A DNA stretch of 64,000 bases, from the NCBI RefSeq assembly GCF_003285265.1, contig NZ_CP030239.1:2004501-2068500 (forward strand), in the 5' to 3' direction. A model generated the notes under the pieces. The model did no database searches. It was not told where the DNA came from and worked only from the letters and a program-made list of their open reading frames with translations. Position 1 is the stretch's first letter, and the number at the start of each line of letters is the position of its first letter. Shown here in pieces: positions 1 through 8,356 of this stretch. Made by a program: the position numbers and the translations under genes. This DNA comes from Paracoccus mutanolyticus. GTDB lineage: Bacteria > Pseudomonadota > Alphaproteobacteria > Rhodobacterales > Rhodobacteraceae.

Positions 1-331
1 CGCCCGACCCCATCAGGTCGGCCATCGCGGCTGTCTCGCGCCGCGACGGATCGGGCCGGGCCGAGGGGCAATCCGCCGGCCAGCCGGTTTCGTGTTGCGG
101 CCACAGCCCATGGACGGTGAAGCCCAGCCGCCGGCCCGGCGCACATTGCCGGGCGCCGCTTTCCGCGCCTTCGCGGGCGCACCAGGCGGGCGACCAGCTC
201 AGCGACAGGACATAATGGTCGAACCGGCCGGCCACGTCCTGTCGGTCCAGATCCGGGGCCGCGGTCTGGGCCAGGGCGGGCGGGCAGGCCAGGGCCGCCA
301 GCGCGGCGGCAAGGACGATCAGCGGTCTCAT
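1..331 (-). CDS. Ribonuclease T2 family protein (3' end outside window)
   Basis: The first 110 codons of a secreted T2-type endoribonuclease, which cleaves single-stranded RNA through 2',3'-cyclic phosphate intermediates, probably in the periplasm. The start at 331 gives a clear signal peptide (hydrophobic run LIVLAAALAALA followed by an ALA-QT cleavage site near residue 22). Then comes the family opening YVLSLSWSPAWC and, near residue 75, the first catalytic box FTVHGLWPQ, whose His is an active-site residue. The second catalytic box (CAS2) lies beyond the window edge. It is divergent from trcR. The family call is secure; the substrate and physiological role cannot be read here. Confidence 0.88.
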   Translation of the reverse strand, partial: MRPLIVLAAALAALACPPALAQTAAPDLDRQDVAGRFDHYVLSLSWSPAWCAREGAESGARQCAPGRRLGFTVHGLWPQHETGWPADCPSARPDPSRRETAAMADLMGSG

Positions 332-398
332 GCCGGCATGATTAGCTCGCCGCCCCGGTCGCCGCCACGAAATTCAGGCTTTATTCCGGACCCGCCCC

Positions 399-412
399 GG
401 CCTATATAGGCC
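399..412. promoter_or_regulatory. Perfect 14-bp palindrome in the RNase T2 / trcR divergent gap
   Basis: GGCCTATATAGGCC is a perfect palindrome about 80 bp before the trcR start and about 70 bp before the RNase start. Its TATATA centre could serve as a -10 element on either strand or as an operator. No clear -35 hexamer is visible, so the assignment is tentative. Confidence 0.35.
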
Positions 413-493
413 GTCAATCCCCCCTGAAAATGGAATGGCGCCCGCCACCAGCCGTTTTCCCGGCCGAAGAAGATATTTGTCAAGGAGAAGGTC

Positions 494-1243
494 ATGAACA
501 AGCCGCTGATGGCCAAGGCCACCGCAGTCTGGCTGGTCGACAACACCACGCTCAGCTTCAAGCAGATCGGCGATTTCTGCGGCCTGCACGAGCTCGAGGT
601 CCAGGGCATCGCGGACGGCGACGTGGCCGCCGGCGTCAAGGGCTTCGATCCGGTCGCCTCGAACCAGCTCGATGCGTCCGAGATCGCCAAGGGCGAAAAG
701 GACCCGCGCTACAAGCTCAAGCTCAAGCACAACCCCGCCGCCGAGGGCGAGGAGAAGCGCCGCGGTCCCCGCTATACGCCGCTGTCCAAGCGCCAGGACC
801 GGCCGAACGCCATCCTGTGGCTGGTCAAGTTCCACCCCGAACTGGCCGATGCGCAAATCGCCAAGCTGGTCGGCACCACCAAGCCCACCATCGCCTCGAT
901 CCGCGAGCGGACGCACTGGAACATCCAGAACATGCAGCCCATCGACCCGGTGGCGCTGGGCCTGTGCCGGCAGACCGAGCTTGACGCCGCGGTGCAGAAG
1001 GCGGCCAAGAAGAAGGCGGCCGAGGGCGGCGCCATGACCGACGACGAGCGCCGCAAGCTGCTGTCGACCGAAAGCTCGCTCGCCATGCCGGACGAGCCGC
1101 GGATGCCGTCCTCGATCGCCGGGCTCGAGAACTTCAGCCTGACGCGCGACGAGGAGAAGCCCGCGCCGGCCGAGGACCTGGATGCCGACAGCTTCTTCAA
1201 CCTGCCCGATGCGGGCGAGGATGACGAGGACGAGGACCGCTGA
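494..1243 (+). CDS. trcR: Cell cycle transcriptional regulator TrcR (DUF1013 family)
   Basis: A 249-residue protein of the DUF1013 family, restricted to alphaproteobacteria and annotated as the cell-cycle transcriptional regulator TrcR. The N-terminal part (VWLVDNTTLSFKQIGDFCGL) is helix-turn-helix-like. A second conserved block near residues 105-145 (WLVKFHPELADAQIAKLVGT followed by TIASIRERTHWN) resembles another DNA-binding helix set. The C-terminal tail is acidic and probably disordered. The start has a good ribosome site (AAGGAGAAGGTC before the ATG). It is a single gene ending in a strong hairpin. The family is well recognised; the direct targets in this organism are unknown. Confidence 0.9.
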   Translation: MNKPLMAKATAVWLVDNTTLSFKQIGDFCGLHELEVQGIADGDVAAGVKGFDPVASNQLDASEIAKGEKDPRYKLKLKHNPAAEGEEKRRGPRYTPLSKRQDRPNAILWLVKFHPELADAQIAKLVGTTKPTIASIRERTHWNIQNMQPIDPVALGLCRQTELDAAVQKAAKKKAAEGGAMTDDERRKLLSTESSLAMPDEPRMPSSIAGLENFSLTRDEEKPAPAEDLDADSFFNLPDAGEDDEDEDR

Positions 1244-1248
1244 ACGCA

Positions 1249-1275
1249 GAACCCCGGGCACGCCGCCCGGGGTTC
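1249..1275. terminator. Hairpin terminator between convergent trcR and SSADH gene
   Basis: An 11-bp perfect stem (GAACCCCGGGC with GCCCGGGGTTC) and a 5-base loop sit 5 bases after the trcR stop and just beyond the stop of the convergent dehydrogenase gene. The short T-rich tail makes this a likely shared terminator. Confidence 0.7.
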
Positions 1276-1279
1276 TTCG

Positions 1280-2752
1280 TCAGATCGACAGGCAGATGTA
1301 TTTGATCTCCAGGTAATCCTCGATCCCGTGGCGCGAGCCTTCGCGTCCCAGGCCCGACTGCTTGACCCCGCCGAAGGGGGCGACCTCGGTCGAGATGATG
1401 CCGGTGTTGACGCCGACCATGCCGTATTCCAGCGCCTCCGCACACGCGATCACCCGGCCGATGTCGCGGGCGTAGAAATAGGCGGCGAGGCCGAAGATCG
1501 TGTCGTTGGCGCGCGCGATCGCCTCGTCTTCGGTGTCGAAGCGGAACAGCGGCGCGAGCGGCCCGAAGGTCTCCTCGGTCGAGACCTTCATGGAATCGGT
1601 GATCCCCGTCACCACGGTGGGCTCGAAGAACAGCCCCTCCTTGCGTTTGCCGCCGGTGACGATGGTGGCGCCGCCGTCCAGCGCGTCCTGGATATGCTCC
1701 TCGACCTTCTCGACGGCCTTGGCGTTGATCAGCGGGCCGGTCGTGACGTCCTCGCTCAGCCCGTCGCCGACGCGCAGCTCGTCGACCGCCGCCGCCAGCT
1801 TCCTGGCAAAGGCGTCATAGACCCCGGCCTGGACATAGAACCGGTTGGCGCAGACGCAGGTCTGGCCGTTGTTGCGGAACTTCGAGGCCATGGCGCCCTC
1901 GACCGCCGCATCCAGATCGGCGTCGTCGAAGACGATGAAGGGCGCGTTGCCGCCCAGTTCCATCGAGCATTTCAGCACCTGGTCGGCAGCCTGGCGCAGC
2001 AGGATGCGGCCAACCTCGGTCGAGCCGGTGAAGGTCAGCTTGCGGATCAGCGGATTCTCGCAGAACTCCTTGCCGATGTCCGAGGACCGCGACGAGGTCA
2101 CGATGCTGAACAGCCCCTTGGGCACGCCGGCGCGTTCGGCCAGCACCGCCAGCGCCAGCGCGGACAGCGGCGTTTCCGCCGCGGGCCGGCCAACGAAGCC
2201 GCAGCCCGCCGCCAGCGCCGGGCCGCATTTGCGGGTGATCATGGCATTCGGGAAGTTCCAGGGCGTGATCGAGCCCACCACCCCGATTGGCTGGCGGATC
2301 ACGGTCAGCCGCTTGTCGGGCAGGTGGCCGGGGATCGTCTCGCCATAGATGCGCTTGGCCTCTTCGCCGAACCATTCGATGAAGCTCGCGGCATAGGCGA
2401 TCTCGCCCTTGGCCTCGGCCAGCGGCTTGCCCTGTTCGGCGGTCATGATGCGGCCCAGGTCGTCCTGGTTCGCCATCATCAGGTCGAACCAGTTGCGCAG
2501 GACCTGGGCGCGGTCCTTGGCGGTGCGGGCGGCCCAGCCCTTCATGGCCTGGGCCGAGGCGGCGATGGCGCGACCGACCTCGGCGCGCGACAGGTCGGCC
2601 ACCCGCGCGATCACGTCGCCACGCGCGGGATTCACCACGTCAAAGGTCGCGCCGTCCGCGGCGTCGATCCATTCGCCCGCGACATAGGCGCGGGTCTGCA
2701 AAAGCGAGGGGTCTTTCAGAAGCATCCCCAGGTCGGTGGCATGTCGGGTCAT
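1280..2752 (-). CDS. gabD: NAD(P)-dependent succinate-semialdehyde dehydrogenase (GabD-like)
   Basis: A 490-residue aldehyde dehydrogenase that oxidises succinate semialdehyde to succinate, the last step of GABA breakdown. Visible hallmarks: TPWNFPNAMITRK (oxyanion Asn region), FTGSTEVG (Rossmann turn), the general-base Glu in MELGGNAPFIVF, and the catalytic Cys in GQTCVCANR. The start at 2752 is preferred over an upstream ATG because AGGAG lies 7 bases before it and the protein then matches the usual length. Oddity: where nearly all members read KP in the cofactor pocket, this one reads VGRPAAE, so the ribose-binding Lys appears replaced. Its paralogue in the island (31893-33349) keeps the Lys. 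Confidence 0.88.
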   Translation of the reverse strand: MTRHATDLGMLLKDPSLLQTRAYVAGEWIDAADGATFDVVNPARGDVIARVADLSRAEVGRAIAASAQAMKGWAARTAKDRAQVLRNWFDLMMANQDDLGRIMTAEQGKPLAEAKGEIAYAASFIEWFGEEAKRIYGETIPGHLPDKRLTVIRQPIGVVGSITPWNFPNAMITRKCGPALAAGCGFVGRPAAETPLSALALAVLAERAGVPKGLFSIVTSSRSSDIGKEFCENPLIRKLTFTGSTEVGRILLRQAADQVLKCSMELGGNAPFIVFDDADLDAAVEGAMASKFRNNGQTCVCANRFYVQAGVYDAFARKLAAAVDELRVGDGLSEDVTTGPLINAKAVEKVEEHIQDALDGGATIVTGGKRKEGLFFEPTVVTGITDSMKVSTEETFGPLAPLFRFDTEDEAIARANDTIFGLAAYFYARDIGRVIACAEALEYGMVGVNTGIISTEVAPFGGVKQSGLGREGSRHGIEDYLEIKYICLSI

Positions 2753-2950
2753 GGCCGTGCTCCTTGGTTCTCGGGTCGCCGGCAGGCTTGCGCGTTCGGC
2801 CCGCGAAGGCAAGCCCAAGGCGCGCCGCCCCCGATCACGGAAAATGTGATGGAGCCCCCGGCCGCCCGCGCGCGTTCACCAGATATCGTCAGGTTTTCCC
2901 TCTTGGCGTATCAGACTGCGGGGCGGCGGATCTCTCTCCTGCCGCCCCAT

Positions 2951-2973
2951 TTTCTTTCGTGCCCCAATATCCC
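2951..2973 (-). repeat. Degenerate copy of an intergenic post-stop repeat
   Basis: Read on the minus strand, 14 bases after the P1 peptidase stop, the sequence runs GGGATATTGGGG then CACGAAAGAAA. This resembles the better copies at 48741 and 60669 (GGGTATTT, a short spacer, AACAAGGAA), which also follow stop codons in the direction of transcription. The likeness here is loose. Confidence 0.4.
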
Positions 2974-2986
2974 GGGGGGCACGCCG

Positions 2987-3991
2987 TCAGGCGTGGGGGG
3001 CAGAGCCCCCCTGCCGCGCGCTCCAGCACGGCTGCAGATCGCCCGGACGCGCCTCGGCCTCGCAGACACCCCGGGCGATGGCGCGGGCCAGCGTACAGGC
3101 CGCGGCATGGCCCAGCAGGAACGGCGTCAGCGCCGGATCGGGCAGGGGGTGGGCGCCGGTCGAGACGGCAAAGACCAGGTCGCCGTCATGGGGCGTGTGG
3201 CTGGGGACGATGGCGCGGGCCATGCCGTCATGGGCGGCGGTGGCCAGCCGCGTCAGCCCGGCCTTGTCCAGGCCTGCGTCGGTCGCGATGATGGCAATCG
3301 TCGTGGCCTCGCCCAGGCGCTTGGCCATCGCCGGCTCGGCCCCGCCGTCGAAGGGGCCGGACAGGCCCAGGCCCCCGAACTCGTCGCCGATCTCCCAGGG
3401 CGCGGCCCAGAACTGCCCGCTGGGTGCCGTCACCGACCCCAGCGCATTGACCGCGACCAGCGCCCCCACCGTCACCCCGCAATCCAGCACCGCCGAGGCC
3501 GAGCCGAGCCCGCCTTTCCAGCGATGCGTCATTGCGCCGGTGCCCGCGCCTTCGCTGCCCAGGGCGAAATCGGGGCCAACTGCTGCCAGCGCCGCCCGGC
3601 CGAGCGCCGGATAGGGGTTCTCGGCCCAATCCTTGTCGCCGCCGTTCAGCAGGTCGAACAGGATCGCGCCGGGCACGATCGGGACCCGCACCGGGCCGAC
3701 CGCAAAGCCCCGGCCCAGGGCGCGCAGGCCGCCCGCCACCCCGTCGCAGGCCGCCAGCCCGAAGGCCGAGCCGCCCGACAGCACCAGCGCATCGACGCCG
3801 CCGACCAGCCGGTCGGGCGCCAGCAGGTCGGTTTCCCGCGTGCCCGGCGCGCCGCCCATGACATGGACGCCGCAGGCCAGGGGGCGGTCCGCCGTCAGCA
3901 CGCTCACGCCCGACCGCAGCCGGTCGTCGCGCGCATTGCCGACGAGCAGCCCCGCGACATCGGTGATCAGGTTCCGCGATCCGGCCTGCAT
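2987..3991 (-). CDS. P1 family peptidase (DmpA/NylC-like N-terminal nucleophile hydrolase)
   Basis: A 334-residue member of the P1 (DmpA/aminopeptidase/nylon-oligomer hydrolase) family, which self-cleaves to expose a Ser or Thr nucleophile. The N-terminal block (NLITDVAGLLVGN) and the glycine-rich VLSGGSAFGLAA segment near residue 75 are typical. The sequence VAVNALGSVTAP near residue 205 is the probable self-processing region, with the Ser after Gly as candidate nucleophile, by analogy with DmpA and NylC. No signal peptide is seen. It is a single gene with no operon partner. The substrate cannot be inferred. Confidence 0.85.
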   Translation of the reverse strand: MQAGSRNLITDVAGLLVGNARDDRLRSGVSVLTADRPLACGVHVMGGAPGTRETDLLAPDRLVGGVDALVLSGGSAFGLAACDGVAGGLRALGRGFAVGPVRVPIVPGAILFDLLNGGDKDWAENPYPALGRAALAAVGPDFALGSEGAGTGAMTHRWKGGLGSASAVLDCGVTVGALVAVNALGSVTAPSGQFWAAPWEIGDEFGGLGLSGPFDGGAEPAMAKRLGEATTIAIIATDAGLDKAGLTRLATAAHDGMARAIVPSHTPHDGDLVFAVSTGAHPLPDPALTPFLLGHAAACTLARAIARGVCEAEARPGDLQPCWSARQGGSAPHA

Positions 3992-4116
3992 GGCGTTTCC
4001 TTTCCCTGGCGCCCGAACCGGGGACGACCCCTGCGTGTTGTCACGGGCGGCGGCGTTGCAGGACGCTAGGCCCGCGCCTAGATTGACTGCAACCGCTTTC
4101 CAAAGGGAGACGACCC

Positions 4117-4701
4117 ATGACAGCCCCCATCCACCGCATTTTCGGCCGCCCGATGGACGGCGAGATCCCCAAGGGCTTCGACCAGGCGATTTTCGGCATG
4201 GGCTGCTATTGGGGGGTCGAGCGCCTGTTCTGGCAGCTTGACGGCGTCTGGCTGACCGAGGTCGGCTTCGCCGGCGGCACGGTCGAGAACCCGACCTACA
4301 AGCAGGTCTGTTCCGGCACGACCGGCCATGCCGAGGTGGTGCGCGTGGTCTATGACAGTTCGCGCATCAGCTATGAACGGCTGCTGCAGGTGTTCTGGGA
4401 AAACCACGACCCGACCCAGGGCAATCGGCAGGGCAACGACGTCGGCAGCCAGTATCGCAGCCTGATCATGTATTTCACCGACAGCCAGCGGGCGGCGGCG
4501 GAACTCAGCAAGGCCGATTACAACAACCGCCTCGCGGTCGAGGGCTATCCCGCGATCACCACCCAGATCCTGCCGGCCGCGCCCTTCTATCCGGCCGAGG
4601 AGGATCACCAGCAATATCTGGACCGCTATCCCGACGGCTATTGCGGCTTGCGCGGCACCGGCGTAGAGGCGCCCCTCACAAGCCCCGCCGAGGAGAACTG
4701 A
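4117..4701 (+). CDS. msrA: Peptide-methionine (S)-S-oxide reductase MsrA
   Basis: A 194-residue methionine sulfoxide reductase that repairs the S-epimer of oxidised methionine in proteins using thioredoxin. The active-site motif is GMGCYWGVE near residue 29, with the catalytic Cys. Other family blocks are [24 protein letters not shown] and the [19 protein letters not shown] segment. A Cys in the C-terminal GYCGLRG may act as the resolving residue. GGGAGA precedes the start. The stop overlaps the prmA start (TGATG), which indicates translational coupling. Confidence 0.95.
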   Translation: MTAPIHRIFGRPMDGEIPKGFDQAIFGMGCYWGVERLFWQLDGVWLTEVGFAGGTVENPTYKQVCSGTTGHAEVVRVVYDSSRISYERLLQVFWENHDPTQGNRQGNDVGSQYRSLIMYFTDSQRAAAELSKADYNNRLAVEGYPAITTQILPAAPFYPAEEDHQQYLDRYPDGYCGLRGTGVEAPLTSPAEEN

Positions 4702-5563
4702 TGTCCACCTGGACCGCGCTGACCCAGACCGCCGGGCGCGGCGGACAGGCCCGAGCGATGGCCGAGAGACCTCGTCCGCCGAGCGCGAGGGCACCGGCAC
4801 TTCGAGATCGAGAACGGCCGCGGCCGCTGGGAGGTGGGACGTATTTCACCGAAAGGCCCGACGAGTTGGCGCTTGCGCTGATGGCGGCGGCCTGGGGGGC
4901 CGACCCTTTCGTCCTGTCGGAACTGCCCGAGGTGGACTGGGTCGCCCATGTCCGGCGCGAACTCTCGCCGGTCGAGGCGGGGCGCTTCTTCGTCCACGGC
5001 AGCCATGACGCCGACCGCGTGCCCGAGGGCGCCGAGGCGCTGCTGATCGAGGCGGCGATGGCCTTCGGCACCGGGCACCACGCCACCACGCGGGGCTGCC
5101 TGCTGGCGCTGGACCGGCTGGTGTCCGAAGGCTTCCAGCCCCGGCGCATCGTCGACGTGGGCTGCGGCACCGCGGTCCTGGCTATGGCGGCGGCGCGGGT
5201 CTTTCCGGTGATCGTGCTGGCGGGCGACATCGACCCGCAGGCGGTCGACGTGGCGCGCGCCAATGTCATCGCGAACGGCCTGCTGGGCCGCGTCGAATGT
5301 GTCGAGGCCGTGGGCTTCGACCATCCGCTGATCGAGGGCGCGGCGCCCTTCGACCTGGTCTTCGCCAATATCCTGAAGCAGCCGCTGATCGACCTGGTGC
5401 CGGACATGGCGCGCTATGTCGCACCGGGCGGCCATGCGATCCTGTCGGGGATCCTGGCGACCCAGGCCGACGCGGTGGTCGCGGCCTATGCCGCGGGGGG
5501 CTTGCGCTTGAGACGCGCGAGGATCACGGCGAATGGACGACCCTGGTGGTGCGGCGCGGCTAG
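4701..5563 (+). pseudogene. prmA: Ribosomal protein L11 methyltransferase PrmA (frameshifted)
   Basis: An S-adenosylmethionine-dependent enzyme that trimethylates ribosomal protein L11. The SAM-binding motif I reads VDVGCGTAVLAMAA, and AFGTGHHATTRG and FANILKQPLIDL are typical PrmA blocks. The frame breaks at the N-terminus: residues FEIENGRGRWEVG lie in another frame, then YFTERPDELALAL returns. It breaks again near 5495, where the expected ending ALETREDHGEWTTLVVRRG is read in a different frame and stops at 5563. The family segments on either side are well conserved, so sequencing error is likelier than decay. It starts inside the msrA stop codon. Confidence 0.85.
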
Positions 5564-5614
5564 GTCCGGTCGGTCCCTCGGGGAATGTGGACCCGAACCT
5601 GAGGGAGGAACCGG

Positions 5615-6094
5615 ATGAGCATTGCCAAAAACACGATCTGCCTGTGGTTCGACCGCGAGGCGGAACAGGCGGCGCGGTTTTACGCCGAAACCTTTCCCGA
5701 CAGCGCCGTGGACGAGATCGTCCGCGCCCCGGCCGATTTTCCGTCGGGCCGCGCGGGCGACGTGCTGACGGTGCGCTTCACCGTGCTGGGCATCCCCTGC
5801 CTGGGGCTGAACGGCGGGCCGAGCTTTCGCCACAGCGAGGCGTTCTCGTTCCAGGTCACGACCGAGGACCAGGCGGAAACCGACCGCTACTGGAACGTCA
5901 TCGTCGGCAACGGCGGGCAGGAAAGCGAATGCGGCTGGTGCAAGGACCGCTGGGGCATCTCCTGGCAGATCACGCCCCGGGCGCTTAGCGAGGCGCTGTC
6001 CGCCGGCGGGGACGAGGCGCGGCGCGCCTTCGTCGCCATGATGGACATGCGCAAGATCGACGTGGCCGCAATCGAGGCCGCGCGCCGGGGCTGA
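5615..6094 (+). CDS. VOC family protein (PhnB-like glyoxalase fold)
   Basis: A 159-residue protein of the vicinal-oxygen-chelate superfamily, PhnB/3-demethylubiquinone-methyltransferase-like subgroup. The conserved opening CLWFDREAEQAARFYAETF, the internal GIPCLGLNGGPSFRHSEAFSFQV and the C-terminal CGWCKDRWGISWQITPR are diagnostic of this group. Members are small dimers with an uncertain function, often annotated as methyltransferases without evidence. An AGGGAGGA ribosome site precedes the ATG. It lies downstream of msrA-prmA in the same direction and may share their transcript. Confidence 0.85.
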   Translation: MSIAKNTICLWFDREAEQAARFYAETFPDSAVDEIVRAPADFPSGRAGDVLTVRFTVLGIPCLGLNGGPSFRHSEAFSFQVTTEDQAETDRYWNVIVGNGGQESECGWCKDRWGISWQITPRALSEALSAGGDEARRAFVAMMDMRKIDVAAIEAARRG

Positions 6095-6115
6095 CGCGCC
6101 AGGGCGGCGGGCATG

Positions 6116-6155
6116 AAAAAGGCCCCGCCGGGATCGTCCCGAGGGGGCCTGTTTC
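6116..6155. terminator. Bidirectional rho-independent terminator
   Basis: GGCCCC and GGGGCC arms (6121-6126 and 6144-6149) enclose an inner GGGA/TCCC stem. AAAAA on the left side becomes a T-run for the leftward DUF1127 gene, and TGTTT follows for the rightward VOC gene. It sits between their convergent stops. Confidence 0.8.
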
Positions 6156-6172
6156 GCATCATTTCCGCCAAA

Positions 6173-6364
6173 TCAGCGGGCGTGCGCGATCCGGTCGATA
6201 TCGCCGCGGCACAGACCGATATCGTCCAGCTCGCGGTCCGTGAGACGGCTCAGCGCGTTCTTCGTCACGCGCGCGTCATTCCACGCGGCCAGCGCCGCGA
6301 AGATCGAGCCAATACCGAAAGATCCCGCCCCGCCATGGACGCGGTTCGTGTCAATCGCCGACAT
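6173..6364 (-). CDS. DUF1127 domain-containing small protein
   Basis: A 63-residue protein ending in the DUF1127 (YjiS-like) motif: RLTDRELDDIGLCRGDIDRIA. Such small basic proteins are abundant in alphaproteobacteria, and some have been linked to RNA binding and stress responses. The start at 6364 is chosen because AGGTG lies 7 bases upstream and the protein begins at MSAIDTNR; the longer frame is implausible. It is a single gene with its own promoter region upstream and a strong terminator downstream. The function here is unknown. Confidence 0.88.
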   Translation of the reverse strand: MSAIDTNRVHGGAGSFGIGSIFAALAAWNDARVTKNALSRLTDRELDDIGLCRGDIDRIAHAR

Positions 6365-6601
6365 AGTTTTCACCTGCTTGAAAGTGCCCCGCCTTGGGGC
6401 GTTGTCTGATGCACAAGCATATAGTTCGGGCAGTTTGGAAACTCTACGTCCGTGCGGGCATTGCAGCCATGCAGCGCATGCATAAGGCGCCGTTATCATT
6501 AAGTTTTTGTGTCAAACGGGTTTTCCGGGGCCGATTCTGCAAGAAACCGACGCTTGGCGCGCGAAAAGCGGCACGGGATTGCGGCGAAATCGCGCAACCC
6601 C

Positions 6602-7322
6602 ATCAGCCCCAATCGCCCAGGGCGGCCTGCCACAAGGCAAGTGACGCAACGGCCGCCGTGTCCGCGCGCAGGATCCGGGGCCCCAGAGAGACCCGCGTGA
6701 CATGCGCCAGACGCCGCCAACCGGGCGCGTTCCGATTCGGACCAGCCGCCTTCGGGACCGATCAGGATGGCCCAGGGGCCGCGGGGCAGGGCGGCCAGGG
6801 TGGCTGCGGGACCGGCCAGCGCCTCGTCCGCCCACAGGATGCGCCGGGCGGGTCCCAGCCGTCCAGCAGGCGGCCCAAGGGCGTCAGGTCGGCCACCTCG
6901 GGGACGAAGGTGCCGCCGCATTGCTCGGCCGCCTCGACGGCATGGGCTTGCAGGCGGTCCTGGCGGATGCGTTCGGAATTGGTGTGGTCGGTCTGCACCG
7001 GGACGATGCGCGCGGCGCCCATTTCGGCCGCCTTTTCCACGATGAAATCGGTGCGCGCCTTCTTGATCGGCGCGAACAGCAGCCACAGGTCGGGCGGGTT
7101 TCGTTGCGGCGCGGTCTGCCGCAACGCCACCAGGTCGCCGCCGCGCTTGGCCAGCCGCTCGATCCGCGCCAGCCATTCGCCGTCGCGCCCGTTGAAGACC
7201 AGCAGCGCGTCCCCCGGACCCTGCCGCATGACCGAGCCCAGGTAATGCACCTGATCGGGCGTCAGCGCGACGCCTTGTCCTTGGGCCAGTGGGTGATCTA
7301 TGAAAAGCCTGATTTTCGCCAT
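6602..7322 (-). pseudogene. rsmE: 16S rRNA (uracil(1498)-N(3))-methyltransferase RsmE (frameshifted)
   Basis: A SPOUT-family methyltransferase that modifies U1498 of 16S rRNA. The N-terminal PUA-like part begins MAKIRLFIDHPL. The catalytic knot region is conserved (LIGPEGGWSE, then VSLGPRILRADTAA). The frame breaks twice, near 6835 and near 6710; stitching the three frames gives a normal-length protein ending ALWQAALGDWG. Two small indels in an otherwise well conserved gene point to sequence error. It is divergent from ubiA with only 15 bases between starts. Confidence 0.85.
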
Positions 7323-7337
7323 GATGGGGCGCAGCTT

Positions 7338-8294
7338 ATGCAGACCGACCGCCTGACGCCAGAGGCGCATCGCAGCGTCGCCGACGCGCCCCCCGACAAC
7401 TGGGTGGACCGCCATGCCCCGCCGGGCTGGAGACCCTGGCTGCGCCTGTCGCGCGCCGATCGGCCCATCGGCACCTGGCTGCTGCTGCTGCCCTGCTGGT
7501 GGGGGATCGGGCTGGCCATGATCGCCGACGCGCCCCTGTGGCGCGACCTGTGGATCGCCGTCGCCTGCGGCCTGGGCGCGATCCTGATGCGGGGCGCGGG
7601 CTGCACCTGGAACGACATCACCGACCGCGACATCGACGACAAGGTGGCGCGGACGCGGTCGCGGCCCATCCCCTCGGGACAGGTGACGGTGCGGGGCGCG
7701 GCGCTGTGGGTGGTGGCGCAGTCGCTGGCGGGCTTCGTCATCCTGCTGACGCTGGGGCCGGCGGCGATCTGGCTGGGCGTCGCCTCGCTGGCGCTGGTCG
7801 CGATCTATCCCTTCGCCAAGCGCTTCACCTGGTGGCCGCAGGTGTTCCTGGGGCTGGCCTTCAACTGGGGGGCGCTGCTGGCCTGGGCCGCGCATATGGG
7901 CAATGTCGCGCCCGCGCCGGTGCTGGCCTGGCTGGCGGGGATCTGCTGGACGATCTTTTACGACACCATCTATGCCCACCAGGACGCCGAGGACGATGCG
8001 CTGATCGGCGTCAAGTCGACCGCGCGCCTGTTCGGCCGCGATTCGCGGCGCTGGCTGGCGGGCTTTGGCGCGGGGGCCGTGGCGCTGCTGGTGCTGGCGG
8101 TGCTGGCCGCGCGCCCGGACGGTCTGGCGCTGCTGGTCGCGCTGGTCGGCATCGCGGGTTTTGCCGCGCACCTGGCCTGGCAACTGCGGCGCTTTGACAT
8201 GGACGACCCTCGGGGCTGCCTGCGGCTGTTCCGTTCAAATCGCGATGCCGGATTGTTGATGGCCCTGGGGCTGGCCGTGGCGGGGCTGGTCTGA
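7338..8294 (+). CDS. ubiA: 4-hydroxybenzoate octaprenyltransferase UbiA
   Basis: A 318-residue membrane prenyltransferase that attaches the polyprenyl tail to 4-hydroxybenzoate in ubiquinone synthesis. The first Asp-rich motif is NDITDRDIDD and the second is YDTIYAHQDAEDD; both bind the prenyl diphosphate through Mg2+. About eight hydrophobic helices follow (for example LWVVAQSLAGFVILLTL). The ATG at 7338 is chosen because it begins MQTDRLTPEAH, close to the divergent rsmE start. It is in the inner membrane. The identification is firm. Confidence 0.95.
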   Translation: MQTDRLTPEAHRSVADAPPDNWVDRHAPPGWRPWLRLSRADRPIGTWLLLLPCWWGIGLAMIADAPLWRDLWIAVACGLGAILMRGAGCTWNDITDRDIDDKVARTRSRPIPSGQVTVRGAALWVVAQSLAGFVILLTLGPAAIWLGVASLALVAIYPFAKRFTWWPQVFLGLAFNWGALLAWAAHMGNVAPAPVLAWLAGICWTIFYDTIYAHQDAEDDALIGVKSTARLFGRDSRRWLAGFGAGAVALLVLAVLAARPDGLALLVALVGIAGFAAHLAWQLRRFDMDDPRGCLRLFRSNRDAGLLMALGLAVAGLV

Positions 8295-8356
8295 TTGCAC
8301 AGCGGGGCGCTTGGGTTTAGACCCGCCCAACCGGAAACAGCCCTAAGGTCCCCCTG

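Noticed and set aside
1328..4069. 913-codon open frame on the plus strand
   Set aside because: It runs antisense through the SSADH and P1 peptidase genes and has the Arg/Gly/Ala-rich composition of a GC-rich shadow frame; no family motif.
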